Below are positions 17,182-26,305 of a stretch of DNA of 64,000 bases, one piece after another (position 1 is the stretch's first letter; each line of letters starts with the position of its first letter). Location of the stretch: positions 48,614-112,613 of the forward strand of contig JALEHN010000066.1 of NCBI GenBank assembly GCA_022770525.1. The letters are read 5' to 3'. The DNA comes from Clostridiales bacterium (lineage in GTDB: Bacteria > Bacillota > Clostridia > Lachnospirales > Lachnospiraceae). The position numbers and the translations under genes were made by a program. The notes under the pieces are model-generated. The model was not told where the DNA came from, searched no databases, and saw only the letters and a list, made by a program, of their open reading frames with translations.

Positions 17182-18276
17182 CTAAGCTTTGGCTGCTTCC
17201 TGTCTTTCTTCCATATCAACCGGAACGGCAAGTAAAGCCGGCCACTCCAGATAAACCGTCTCACCGGTTTCATAGCCAAAATTAATGCCATGACGTCTTA
17301 CAACAATCTCCTCACCGTCTTCAAGTCGTACAGCAATTCGAAGCATACCGCCGGCAAAGGACTTTTCAGTGATGACACCTTGAATGCCCCACGCCTTTGG
17401 CTCATCCCAGATATTCACATTTTCACTGCGCACAGCCACACGGACAGACATGCCTTTTTCAAATGCATAACCTTCCTTTGCACATACAAAAGTGCCTTCT
17501 TTTCGTGAAAGCGTGATCATATCCTCTGTCACATCAGTCACCGTGCCGCAAAGAACATTGGCCGAACCTACAAATGAGGCCACATAACTTGTCTTCGGAT
17601 GATCGTAAACTTCCGACGGCGTACCCTGCTGTTCAAAGTAACCGTCTCTCATCACAACGATCCTGTCAGACATATTGATAGCTTCTTCCTGATCGTGGGT
17701 AATATAAATAAATGTAATGCCAAGCTTTTTCTGCAGTCGTTTCAGTTCAAGCTGCATCTGGCGGCGCAGCTGAAGATCAAGGGCCCCAAGGGGTTCATCT
17801 AAAAGCAATACTTTCGGATTGTTGATCAGCGCCCTTGCGATAGCCACACGCTGTCTCTGGCCGCCGCTCATTTCTGACGGCATACGTTTTTCAAAGCCGG
17901 ACAGCTGCACAAGCTCAAGCATAGCCGTCACCCGCTCCTTAATCTCCGATTTTGAAACCTTTTTAAGCTTCAGTCCATAAGCAATGTTATTATAAACATT
18001 CATATGCGGAAACAATGCATAATTTTGAAATACTGTATTGACAGGGCGCATATTTGGCGCTTTATCTGTCACATCTGTCCCGTCAATTAAAACACTGCCT
18101 CTGTCAGGCATTTCAAGACCTGCGATAATCCTAAGCGTTGTCGTCTTACCGCAGCCTGACGAGCCTAAAAGCGTCACGAACTCACCTTTCATAACCTTTA
18201 GATTGATTTTCTTAAGGACCTGTGTTTCGCCAAAACTTTTGGCAATATTTTCAAGCTCAAGAATGACCTGTTCCAT
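17182..18276 (-). CDS. potA: Spermidine/putrescine ABC transporter ATPase PotA
   Basis: This is a 364-residue ATPase that powers polyamine import. Walker A GSSGCGKT is at 38-45, the signature MSGGQRQR near 136-143, and LLLDEPLGALD just after it. A C-terminal TOBE regulatory domain (about 280-355) includes VAVRSENV and ends near YLEWPA. It starts 32 bases after the stop of the deacylase gene, which makes the NifH-like and deacylase genes part of the same transcript. Confidence 0.94.
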   Translation of the reverse strand: MEQVILELENIAKSFGETQVLKKINLKVMKGEFVTLLGSSGCGKTTTLRIIAGLEMPDRGSVLIDGTDVTDKAPNMRPVNTVFQNYALFPHMNVYNNIAYGLKLKKVSKSEIKERVTAMLELVQLSGFEKRMPSEMSGGQRQRVAIARALINNPKVLLLDEPLGALDLQLRRQMQLELKRLQKKLGITFIYITHDQEEAINMSDRIVVMRDGYFEQQGTPSEVYDHPKTSYVASFVGSANVLCGTVTDVTEDMITLSRKEGTFVCAKEGYAFEKGMSVRVAVRSENVNIWDEPKAWGIQGVITEKSFAGGMLRIAVRLEDGEEIVVRRHGINFGYETGETVYLEWPALLAVPVDMEERQEAAKA

Positions 18277-18307
18277 CTCTTTCTCCTATCATCTATGTCA
18301 AATCAGA

Positions 18308-19654
18308 TTAAATTTTCATACAGCGTCCGCTTTTTGTATGGGTAAATACGCCGTCATCCACCACAATACCGCCGGAAACGATGACCGTATCAATACCCTC
18401 CGGTGTGGCATCCGGCGCGCCGATATGGGGAAAAGCCGCCCTGTCCTTAAGACGGTCAAGATCGACAATCACAATATCCGCGTCCATATCCGGCGCAATG
18501 CAGCCTTTATTCTCCAGTCCAAAAAGCTTTGCAGGCAGCGCCGAAGCTTTATAAACCGCTGTGGCCATATCAAGATCCCGGCGTTCTCTCACCATTTCCG
18601 TAAAAAACTTCGGGTATGTTCCGGCAATCTGTGGATGCCCTTCACCTTTAGCATATGCGCCGGCATCTGTTGACGGCATTGCATACGGCTGATTCAGGGC
18701 CATATAGATTTCCTCTTTTTTTCCTGTAAAACAAATGACAGAAACTTCCGGTGCATGCGCTCTAAGATATGTATAAATCTCCTGATTCATCCGCCTGCCC
18801 GCAAATGCTCCGTCAGCAACAATAAAATCGCCGAGGACATAACCGTTATCCCTGATGACATCGGGACTGTAGCTCTCCGTACCGATATAAGTGGACCAAT
18901 CCGTATACATACCGCTGTCAATCCACACATCAATGCCTTCAAGACGTGCCCTTTCCACAATATCCAGTGCCTCCCGCATCGAACCGTTGCCGTACTGATA
19001 CACAAAATGCGAAATCAGCAGACGTACACCGGTCGATTTTGCGACATTGATCATTTCATACAGAGAATTCAGATCTTTATCTGTAAACAATCTCGTATGC
19101 ACCGCAGCAACTTTTTGATATTTTGCACAGACTTGGCAAAGCCGACGGACCTCTTTTAATGACGCACCTGGCGAATAATCCAGGCCGAAAGAAATACCGC
19201 AGGCACCGTTTTCTAAAGCCTTTGCTGCCAGCATTTCCATCTGTTCTATCTGTCTGTCATCAGCCGGCATATAAGGATCTGTAAGTCCGACAGCCTCCCG
19301 CAGTGAAAAAGAATGTCCCACAAACATCAGCTGATTCATGAAAAAACCGCCGTCCTGGCTCTCAAACCATTCCGGCATATCCACAGGACTTAACCCGCAG
19401 TTTCCGCCGACCGTTGTGGTAATTCCCTGACACGCTGAAAGCATCCCCGCATAATCATCGCCATCCACATGACTGTGTACATCTATAAATCCGGGACAGA
19501 CATATTTACCGGCTGCATCGATTTCCCTGTGTCCGGTAATTTCATCATTTCCTGTATAAGTAATTTTATCCGCTGTAATTCCTACATTGCCTATGCGGCA
19601 TGTGCACCTTTTTGTGTCAACAACCATGCCGCCTTTAATGACAACATCATACAT
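18308..19654 (-). CDS. N-acyl-D-amino-acid deacylase family amidohydrolase
   Basis: This is a 448-residue zinc amidohydrolase of the D-aminoacylase branch, which hydrolyses N-acyl-D-amino acids. Seen: the HxH metal motif DVHSH (His60, His62), GNCGLSP with Cys86 (the branch's cysteine metal ligand), later metal-ligand histidines in AVHTRL and LISHF, and the catalytic aspartate in PSTDAG. N- and C-terminal strands (MYDVVIKGG, DTVIVSGGIVV) build the small beta-sandwich. It overlaps the NifH-like gene by 8 bases and precedes potA by 31 bases. Substrate in this setting is unknown; an N-acylated polyamine or amino acid is only a guess. Confidence 0.85.
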   Translation of the reverse strand: MYDVVIKGGMVVDTKRCTCRIGNVGITADKITYTGNDEITGHREIDAAGKYVCPGFIDVHSHVDGDDYAGMLSACQGITTTVGGNCGLSPVDMPEWFESQDGGFFMNQLMFVGHSFSLREAVGLTDPYMPADDRQIEQMEMLAAKALENGACGISFGLDYSPGASLKEVRRLCQVCAKYQKVAAVHTRLFTDKDLNSLYEMINVAKSTGVRLLISHFVYQYGNGSMREALDIVERARLEGIDVWIDSGMYTDWSTYIGTESYSPDVIRDNGYVLGDFIVADGAFAGRRMNQEIYTYLRAHAPEVSVICFTGKKEEIYMALNQPYAMPSTDAGAYAKGEGHPQIAGTYPKFFTEMVRERRDLDMATAVYKASALPAKLFGLENKGCIAPDMDADIVIVDLDRLKDRAAFPHIGAPDATPEGIDTVIVSGGIVVDDGVFTHTKSGRCMKI

Positions 19655-20489
19655 GCCGCATCGCCGCCAATCTTTTTAATTTCCAGTTTTTCTGCCACTT
19701 AAGCAGACATTCCCTGCAAAACGGCTTTGGCGTATCTTCATTTTTTATCGGTGTTTTTGCAATCTTTTCGGCCAGTGATATAAATACCTTTGATGCCTCT
19801 GACTCCGGGTCCGAATAAACGACCGTATCATCCGAAAGTGCCGCCCGTTCTGCCGCCTCATCATAATCTATCCTGCCAAGAACAGGGACGCCTGTTTTTT
19901 CGGCAAATTCATCAAGCAAATCATATTTTGAATAACGATCTGTAAGATTTTCAATCAGGCAGACCGGCGGATGCTTATAGCCTCTGCGTACAATGGCCGC
20001 CAGCAGACTATTGACCGTACAGATCGACGCATATCGGTCGTTTGTCACTAATACGGCAATGTCCATCCTGTTTTCACGAAACGGAAGTATATATCCCGTA
20101 CATGGTGTATCACCGGCAATATCATAAATCACAAAATCAATCCCATATTTATCAAGAAGCTTCTGCTCCTGCATCATTTCATCGATGGTACTTAAGCCGC
20201 GGGAAAGACAGCCCGCACCGGGATCTATACTTCCAAGCTCCAGACAATAAACACCGCACGGTGACTGAACCATGTAATCTTCAATCTGAATATCAAATTG
20301 ATCACGGAATGCCTCCAGAACAGAAAGAATTGCCTTATCTTCCCTTAAAAGCTCTGTGGAATTAAGACTTATATCACTTCCGATCTGCAGCACGCGATAA
20401 CCGAGATAAGCCAGTGCCGCACTGAGATTCGACACAAGTATCGTCTTTCCCGTACCGCTGCGTCCGAGAAAACTGATTTTTCTGGCCAT
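19647..20489 (-). CDS. NifH-like ATPase (nitrogenase iron protein superfamily)
   Basis: A 280-residue P-loop ATPase related to NifH/BchL/CfbC. Seen: P-loop GRSGTGKT (9-16), with Arg where NifH has the signature lysine; a switch-I-like GSDISLNST; PGAGCLSRG with Cys94; and Walker B/switch II YDIAGDTPCTGY with Cys130. The 36-residue spacing of Cys94 and Cys130 matches the two cysteines with which a NifH dimer holds its [4Fe-4S] cluster. The FRENR block after Cys130 also matches NifH. An extra CREC motif lies near the C-terminus. No NifD/NifK-type partner is nearby. It leads an operon with a deacylase and potABCD. Likely an ATP-driven electron donor or ATPase switch; target unknown. Confidence 0.85.
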   Translation of the reverse strand: MARKISFLGRSGTGKTILVSNLSAALAYLGYRVLQIGSDISLNSTELLREDKAILSVLEAFRDQFDIQIEDYMVQSPCGVYCLELGSIDPGAGCLSRGLSTIDEMMQEQKLLDKYGIDFVIYDIAGDTPCTGYILPFRENRMDIAVLVTNDRYASICTVNSLLAAIVRRGYKHPPVCLIENLTDRYSKYDLLDEFAEKTGVPVLGRIDYDEAAERAALSDDTVVYSDPESEASKVFISLAEKIAKTPIKNEDTPKPFCRECLLKWQKNWKLKRLAAMRHV

Positions 20490-20507
20490 ATATACACACT
20501 TCCTTAA

Positions 20508-20606
20508 AAAAATAACTATGCCGTTTCACTGATAAAGCGCACACATATATCCCTCATTAAAACCTGAGGCATACAGTGTCCGTAATAAAACAACATAGTT
20601 ATTTTT
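20508..20606. repeat. 13-bp inverted repeat flanking the leader of the NifH-like operon
   Basis: Thirteen bases (20508-20520) are perfectly complementary to 20594-20606, with 73 bases between. One arm overlaps the -10 region and the other lies just before the ribosome site. If transcription starts at the expected place, about 20595, the upstream arm is not in the RNA, which favours paired operator sites over an RNA hairpin. Smaller stems (CCTCA/TGAGG, CACTG/CAGTG) lie between the arms. Confidence 0.6.
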
Positions 20607-20630
20607 ACTATATATTTTTTCTTTTGTCAA
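20602..20630 (-). promoter_or_regulatory. Promoter of the NifH-like/deacylase/pot operon
   Basis: Reading leftward: consensus TTGACA (20630-20625), 17 bp, TAAAAA (20607-20602). The -10 is weak, which suits an activated or tightly controlled promoter. The leader to the ATG at 20489 is about 105 nt. Confidence 0.6.
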
Positions 20631-20675
20631 GAACTATTTAATTTTTTGTTTAGCTATATTAAACTTTTTAAAACT

Positions 20676-23600
20676 TTACTTCATCAGGTCGAAAATTGAC
20701 ATCTGATTACTCTGCGGCATATCGCCCAAAATCCCCAGTTCTGCCATCGTTTCCAGAGTCGTTGCCGATACTTTTGCCCGCTGACGTATTTCGTCTCTTG
20801 ACATAAATTTACCTTTGGCAGCCTCCTCAAATAATGCCTCGGCAGCGATACCGCCCATACCTTCAATGGATGAAAACGGCGGCAGTATTTTACCGTCTTT
20901 AATGATAAATTTTGTTGCCTGTGACTCATATAGATCAATGGGCATAAATTCAAAACCACGGGCATACATTTCCTGGACAATACGCATATCGCGAAGCGTA
21001 TCCTGTTCCTTCTTACTTAAATTCGGATTCATTTTATAATCCCGTATATGTCTGTCCAGTTCTGCCTTGCCCTGACACATCAGCGCATAATCAAAGGCTG
21101 TTGCACGGATACTGAAAAACGCCGCATAGTAAGCAAGGGGCTCATGAATCTTAAACCAGGCGATACGAAAGCCCATCATTACATAGGCCACCGCATGGGC
21201 CTTCGGGAACATATACTTGATCTTTTTGCAGGACCAGATGTACCAGTCCGGTACATCATGGGCTTTCATAATCTCTTCCCATTCCGGTGTAAGCCCTTTG
21301 CCTTTACGGACACTTTCCATAATTTTAAAGGACTGCTCAGACTCTACGCCTTTATTGATCAGATAAATCATAATATCATCACGGGTACAGATCGCCGTGG
21401 AAATTTCCGCTTTGCCTTCCTGAATCAGCGTCTGGGCATTGCCGAGCCATACGTCCGTGCCGTGAGACAAGCCGGAAATACGCACAAGGTCAGAAAATGC
21501 CGTCGGTTTTGTATCACGAAGCATCTGCATAACGAAGTCTGTACCAAATTCAGGGATACCAAGAGACCCAAGGTCTGTGCCGCCGATATCCTCCGGCTTA
21601 ATGCCAAGGGCATCAAGGCCGTGGAACAATGACAGCACCTCCGGATCATCAAGCCTGATTTTCGTTGCGTCAACCCCCGTGATATCTTCAAGCATACGGA
21701 TCATCGTCGGATCATCGTGTCCGAGGATATCAAGCTTTAACAGGTTGTGGTCAATGGAGTGGTAATCAAAATGGGTCGTGATTGTTTCTGTTGTCGTATC
21801 GTTGGCCGGATGCTGGACCGGTGTAAATGTATAAATTTCCATACCGAGGGGCACAACGATAATACCGCCGGGATGCTGGCCGGTCGTCCGCCGCACGCCG
21901 ACACACCCGTCCGCAACACGCAGAAGCTCGCAGCTTCGTTTATGTATATTTCTGTCCTCATAGTAACCCCGGGCATAGCCATAGGCTGTCTTTTCCGCCA
22001 AAGTACCAATGGTTCCCGCGCGGAACGTCTGACCGTGACCGAAAATAACTTCCGTGTAGGCATGGGCTTTACTCTGATATTCACCGGAAAAATTAAGGTC
22101 GATATCCGGCTCTTTATTTCCCTTAAATCCAAGGAATGTCTCAAAAGGAATATCATGGCCTTCCTTAGACAGAGGCTGTCCGCACACCGGACAGAGACGA
22201 TCCTCCATGTCACATCCGGAACGTCCCGAAAAACTTTTCACATAATCTGAATCAAAATCGACATATTTGCAATTCGGGCACAAATAATGGGCCTGCAGAG
22301 AGTTAACTTCGGTAATACCTGCCATAAATGCCACAAAGGAAGAACCGACACTGCCTCGTGAACCTACCAGATAGCCGTCAGCCACCGACTTCCACACAAG
22401 TTTCTGGGCAATGATATACATCACCGCAAACCCGTTTGTAATAATGGAATTTAACTCTCTCTCCAGTCGCTCCACAACGATTTCAGGCAGATTTTCACCG
22501 TAAATCGCATGTGCCTTCTCATAACAGATCGTTCTCAGTATTTTATCGGAATTTTCAATGACCGGCGGGCATTTATCCGGACTGACCGGTGAAATACGCT
22601 CAATCATATCTGCGATTTTATTTGTATTTGTAATGACAACCTCCTCGGCCTTTTCCTCACCGAGATAATCAAATTCCGCAAGCATTTCCTCCGTTGTGCG
22701 AAGATAAAGCGGCGGCTGATGATCGGCATCGGCAAAGCCCTTGCCGGCCATAATGACACTTCTGTAAAGAGAATCCTCAGGATTTAAAAAATGAACGTCA
22801 CAGGTGGCACAGACCGGTTTATTGAACTGTTCACCAAGAGCAATGATTTTTCTGTTCAGATTGCGAAGATCTTCCTCACAGGTCACATTCGGCACTTTGT
22901 CACTGTCAATCATAAAATGGTTATTGCCAAGGGGCTGAATCTCAAGATAATCGTAAAAATTCACGATTCTTGCAATCTCATCGTCAGACCTTTCCTCGAC
23001 AACTGCCCGAAACAGTTCGCCCGCTTCACAGGCTGAACCGACAATGAGCCCCTCTCTGTACTGATTAAGAAGACTCTTTGGTATACGCGGCCAACGTGAA
23101 TAATAATCCAGATGGGACAGCGACACAAGCCGGTACAGATTCACACGGCCGGTCTCATTTTTCACAAGGATAATACAGTGGAAGGACCGCATTTTTTTAA
23201 TGGCGCCTGCTGAAATATGACTGATTTTTGTCAGCGCATTCAGATCATAAATATCCCTTTCCTTAAGCATCTGAATAAACTTTACAAAAACATCCGCCGT
23301 CGCCCCGGCATCATCAACTGCTCTGTGGTGGTTTTCAAGGGTACACCCTACAGCTTCTACGACCGTATCCAGCTTATAGTTTTTAAGATTATCAAGTAAA
23401 ATACGTGCAAGCACCATCGTATCCACTGCCGTAAAATGGTATTTCAGGCCAAGCTGATGACATTTCTCTTTAATAAAGCCTGTATCAAAGCTGGCATTAT
23501 GCGCCACAAGAATACAGTCCCTGCAAAACTCAAGGAACTTTGGCAGTATCTCTTCAATGACCGGTGCGTCAATGACCATTTCGTCATTAATACTTGTCAG

Positions 23601-25160
23601 CTTTTCGATTTCAAACGGAATCGGCACCTTAGGGTTGACAAATGTTGAAAACCTGTCCACGATCTGACCGCCGCTTACTTTGACTGCGCCGATTTCGATA
23701 ATTTTATCATTGACCGCCGAAAAACCGGTCGTCTCAATATCAAAAACAACAAAATCACTGTCCAGTGACTGTCCGTCAGGATTATACACAACTTCCTGAA
23801 GATCATCGACCACATAAGCTTCCACGCCATAAATGACTTTAAAAGGCGCCTTCACTTTTTTAAGTTCATCCTTTGTGGCATCAGGATGCTCGGCCTGATA
23901 GGCCGCTTTTGCAGCGCCGTCGAAATCTTCAATGGCATGATTGGCATCAGGAAAGGCCTGAACGACACCGTGGTCTGTAATCGCCAGTGCCGTATGACCC
24001 CAGCCGTAAGCTGTTTTTAACATCGTCTTACAGTCCGCCACGCTGTCCATGTCACTCATCGTTGTATGGGCGTGAAGCTCCACCCGCTTCCTCGGACTGT
24101 TATCCTTACGCTTTACCCTGAAATCCGGGATATTTTTAATACCGACAACCGAACTGATGGCAATGTCTTTGTCAAACTTATCCATCAGTGCCATACCTTT
24201 AAGCTTCACAAACTTATCTTTTTTCTTTTCAACAATATGCGGCAGCACATCCACAAGATTTTCGTTTTTAACAAAAAGCTTTACAGAAATACTGTCCGTA
24301 AAATCTGTCACATTAAATATAATAATCGTTTTCTCATTTCGGATTTCTCTTGTCTCAGCGCCGAATACTTTGCCCTTAATGACAACTTCACCGATTTCAT
24401 CGATGATATCGCAGATCGGTGTTTCCTCACCTTCAAAGCCCCGTCCGTAAAAAATATCCTTATCGTCAATCTTTTTGCGCTGATAGTTATTTTCTTTTCG
24501 GACGAACTCTTTCTTTTGCTGCTGCTCTTTTTTCTGCGCCGCTTCCTGCTTTGCTTCTTCTTTGGCCTCTTTTTTCACAGCCTCATACTGATTTAAAATA
24601 TCGGCAACTTCCTGCTTCATAGCTTCCTTTGCATCGAGAACAGACTGGCTCTCTCCTTCATCCTCAAGCATAAAAAGCATTTCAAAATCCATGTCAAAAC
24701 GATCTTTAAACATCTTAACAAGAATGTCCCGGACATGATTCATCTTGGATTCTATGATAAAATTATCCTGGATGGTCAGCTGCAGCTGTTTTTCGTTCAG
24801 AAAATTTTTGCCAGCCTTGTGAAAAAGGCTGGCTTCCAGCTCACTGATCTCATTAAGATCAGCTAAAATAGAATCATAGTAAATATCCATTAATGACTCC
24901 GGTGTATACTGCTTTGACAGCGTAAACTTTTCCCGGATTTCAATAATGATGTCAGCAGTGCCAAACAGCTGCTTTTTAATATCATTTTCTACACTGTGGA
25001 TCACCGTCCTTGGAATTAAATGACTGCTAACCACATGGATTTTTAACATCTTTTTTGCTTTATTGGCACAAACTTTTCGGATCACAGTGTCTTCCATCAG
25101 CATTTTACATTCCTGATTCAGTGACAGCTCAGGAAATACTTTAAAAAACGGTGTATCCAT
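20676..25160 (-). CDS. polC: DNA polymerase III alpha subunit, Gram-positive PolC type
   Basis: This is a 1494-residue replicative polymerase carrying its own proofreading exonuclease, typical of Firmicutes. Domains in order: N-terminal domain (1-230) with a Lys/Glu/Gln-rich coiled stretch near 195-225; OB fold (about 240-345); PHP domain starting RVELHAHTTMSDMDS (about 365) interrupted by the 3'-5' exonuclease with DFVVFDIETTGF (Exo I) and HNASFD (Exo II); the polymerase core with GSRGSVGSS and PDIDLNFSGEYQ; and the C-terminal fingers and HhH region. ispG ends one base before its start, and GGGGG lies upstream. No lesions seen. Confidence 0.97.
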   Translation of the reverse strand: MDTPFFKVFPELSLNQECKMLMEDTVIRKVCANKAKKMLKIHVVSSHLIPRTVIHSVENDIKKQLFGTADIIIEIREKFTLSKQYTPESLMDIYYDSILADLNEISELEASLFHKAGKNFLNEKQLQLTIQDNFIIESKMNHVRDILVKMFKDRFDMDFEMLFMLEDEGESQSVLDAKEAMKQEVADILNQYEAVKKEAKEEAKQEAAQKKEQQQKKEFVRKENNYQRKKIDDKDIFYGRGFEGEETPICDIIDEIGEVVIKGKVFGAETREIRNEKTIIIFNVTDFTDSISVKLFVKNENLVDVLPHIVEKKKDKFVKLKGMALMDKFDKDIAISSVVGIKNIPDFRVKRKDNSPRKRVELHAHTTMSDMDSVADCKTMLKTAYGWGHTALAITDHGVVQAFPDANHAIEDFDGAAKAAYQAEHPDATKDELKKVKAPFKVIYGVEAYVVDDLQEVVYNPDGQSLDSDFVVFDIETTGFSAVNDKIIEIGAVKVSGGQIVDRFSTFVNPKVPIPFEIEKLTSINDEMVIDAPVIEEILPKFLEFCRDCILVAHNASFDTGFIKEKCHQLGLKYHFTAVDTMVLARILLDNLKNYKLDTVVEAVGCTLENHHRAVDDAGATADVFVKFIQMLKERDIYDLNALTKISHISAGAIKKMRSFHCIILVKNETGRVNLYRLVSLSHLDYYSRWPRIPKSLLNQYREGLIVGSACEAGELFRAVVEERSDDEIARIVNFYDYLEIQPLGNNHFMIDSDKVPNVTCEEDLRNLNRKIIALGEQFNKPVCATCDVHFLNPEDSLYRSVIMAGKGFADADHQPPLYLRTTEEMLAEFDYLGEEKAEEVVITNTNKIADMIERISPVSPDKCPPVIENSDKILRTICYEKAHAIYGENLPEIVVERLERELNSIITNGFAVMYIIAQKLVWKSVADGYLVGSRGSVGSSFVAFMAGITEVNSLQAHYLCPNCKYVDFDSDYVKSFSGRSGCDMEDRLCPVCGQPLSKEGHDIPFETFLGFKGNKEPDIDLNFSGEYQSKAHAYTEVIFGHGQTFRAGTIGTLAEKTAYGYARGYYEDRNIHKRSCELLRVADGCVGVRRTTGQHPGGIIVVPLGMEIYTFTPVQHPANDTTTETITTHFDYHSIDHNLLKLDILGHDDPTMIRMLEDITGVDATKIRLDDPEVLSLFHGLDALGIKPEDIGGTDLGSLGIPEFGTDFVMQMLRDTKPTAFSDLVRISGLSHGTDVWLGNAQTLIQEGKAEISTAICTRDDIMIYLINKGVESEQSFKIMESVRKGKGLTPEWEEIMKAHDVPDWYIWSCKKIKYMFPKAHAVAYVMMGFRIAWFKIHEPLAYYAAFFSIRATAFDYALMCQGKAELDRHIRDYKMNPNLSKKEQDTLRDMRIVQEMYARGFEFMPIDLYESQATKFIIKDGKILPPFSSIEGMGGIAAEALFEEAAKGKFMSRDEIRQRAKVSATTLETMAELGILGDMPQSNQMSIFDLMK

Positions 25161-25161
25161 T

Positions 25162-26220
25162 TCAATGCCCCCAGTTTAGTAATTCTTCACGCAAAGCACC
25201 AAGCAGTTCACTTTCCGGCAGCTTACGGACAATCTGTCCTTTTTTAATCAGCAGACCTTCACCTTTGCCGCCGGCAATACCGATATCTGCTTCTCTTGCC
25301 TCTCCCGGGCCATTGACAACACATCCCATCACGGCAACTTTGATATCAAGATCAATATCCTGAACCATGTTTTCAACCTGATTTGCAAGTCCGATCAGAT
25401 CAATCTGCGTACGGCCGCATGTCGGGCATGAAACAACAGTGACACCGCCCTTTTTAAGTCCCAGTGTTTTTAAAATCAGTTTTGCGGATTTAATTTCCTC
25501 AAGAGGATCTCCGGTCAGCGATACACGGATCGTATTGCCGATACCCTCATAAAGCATAATACCAAGTCCTACCGAAGACTTAATATTGCCGGAAATCAGC
25601 GTACCGGACTCGGTGATTCCCACATGCAGCGGATAATCTGTCTCTTTCGCGATCAGCTCATGGGCTTTGACACACATTAAAACATCCGATGACTTAATAC
25701 TGATGACGATCCGGTCATAGTCAAGACTTTCAATCATATGCACTTTATCAAGTGCGCTTTCCACAATACCTTCCGCCGTCACATGACCATACTTTTCAAT
25801 AATGTTTTTTTCAAGAGAACCGCTGTTGACGCCGACCCTGATCGGTACATGGCGCACCTTTGCCGCATGGACGACCGCTCTGACATTTTCTATACTTCCG
25901 ATATTCCCCGGATTTATACGGATTTTGTCCACACCATTTTCAATTGCCGCCACAGCAAGACGATAATCAAAATGAATATCACCGACAAGCGGAATATGAA
26001 TCTGTTTTTTAATATCTTTAATGGCCTCGGCCGCTTCCATTGTCGGCACGGCAACACGGATAATATCACAGCCTGCCCGTTCCAGTGCAAGAATCTGTTC
26101 AACCGTTGCCTTTACATCTTCCGTTTTTGTATTGCACATGGACTGAATCGCTATCGGATTACCGCCGCCGATAGCCACAGAACCAATCTGAATCACCTTT
26201 GTATTTTCTCTTAAACTCAT
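25162..26220 (-). CDS. ispG: 4-hydroxy-3-methylbut-2-enyl diphosphate synthase
   Basis: The MEP-pathway enzyme that converts methylerythritol cyclodiphosphate to HMBPP using a [4Fe-4S] cluster. The start at 26220 (GGGAG 9 bases upstream) gives 352 aa; the frame runs to 26250 without support. The TIM-barrel start reads IGSVAIGGGNPIAIQSM, and the cluster cysteines are in SCPTCGR and MGCVVNGPGEA near residues 265-310. It lies between rseP and polC in the conserved block; a short hairpin-free gap of 85 bases separates it from rseP. Confidence 0.95.
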   Translation of the reverse strand: MSLRENTKVIQIGSVAIGGGNPIAIQSMCNTKTEDVKATVEQILALERAGCDIIRVAVPTMEAAEAIKDIKKQIHIPLVGDIHFDYRLAVAAIENGVDKIRINPGNIGSIENVRAVVHAAKVRHVPIRVGVNSGSLEKNIIEKYGHVTAEGIVESALDKVHMIESLDYDRIVISIKSSDVLMCVKAHELIAKETDYPLHVGITESGTLISGNIKSSVGLGIMLYEGIGNTIRVSLTGDPLEEIKSAKLILKTLGLKKGGVTVVSCPTCGRTQIDLIGLANQVENMVQDIDLDIKVAVMGCVVNGPGEAREADIGIAGGKGEGLLIKKGQIVRKLPESELLGALREELLNWGH

Positions 26221-26305
26221 ATACAAACGCTCCCATCTTCTATGATGCATGCTGACACTTATGCCGTCATAAGCTTTTTGTCATTACCAAAAAGTCCATG
26301 ACGCT

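Noticed and set aside
18038..18673. 211-codon plus-strand frame over potA and the deacylase
   Set aside because: It is antisense to two clearly conserved genes and has low-complexity content typical of shadow frames.
20490..20620. Known riboswitch before the NifH-like gene
   Set aside because: No class I can recognise (TPP, SAM, cobalamin, purine, guanidine and others) fits the conserved bases, and the outer stem would begin before the predicted transcript start.
21048..22250. Several plus-strand frames of 150-195 codons inside polC
   Set aside because: All are antisense to the conserved polymerase core; none has a ribosome site or family motif.
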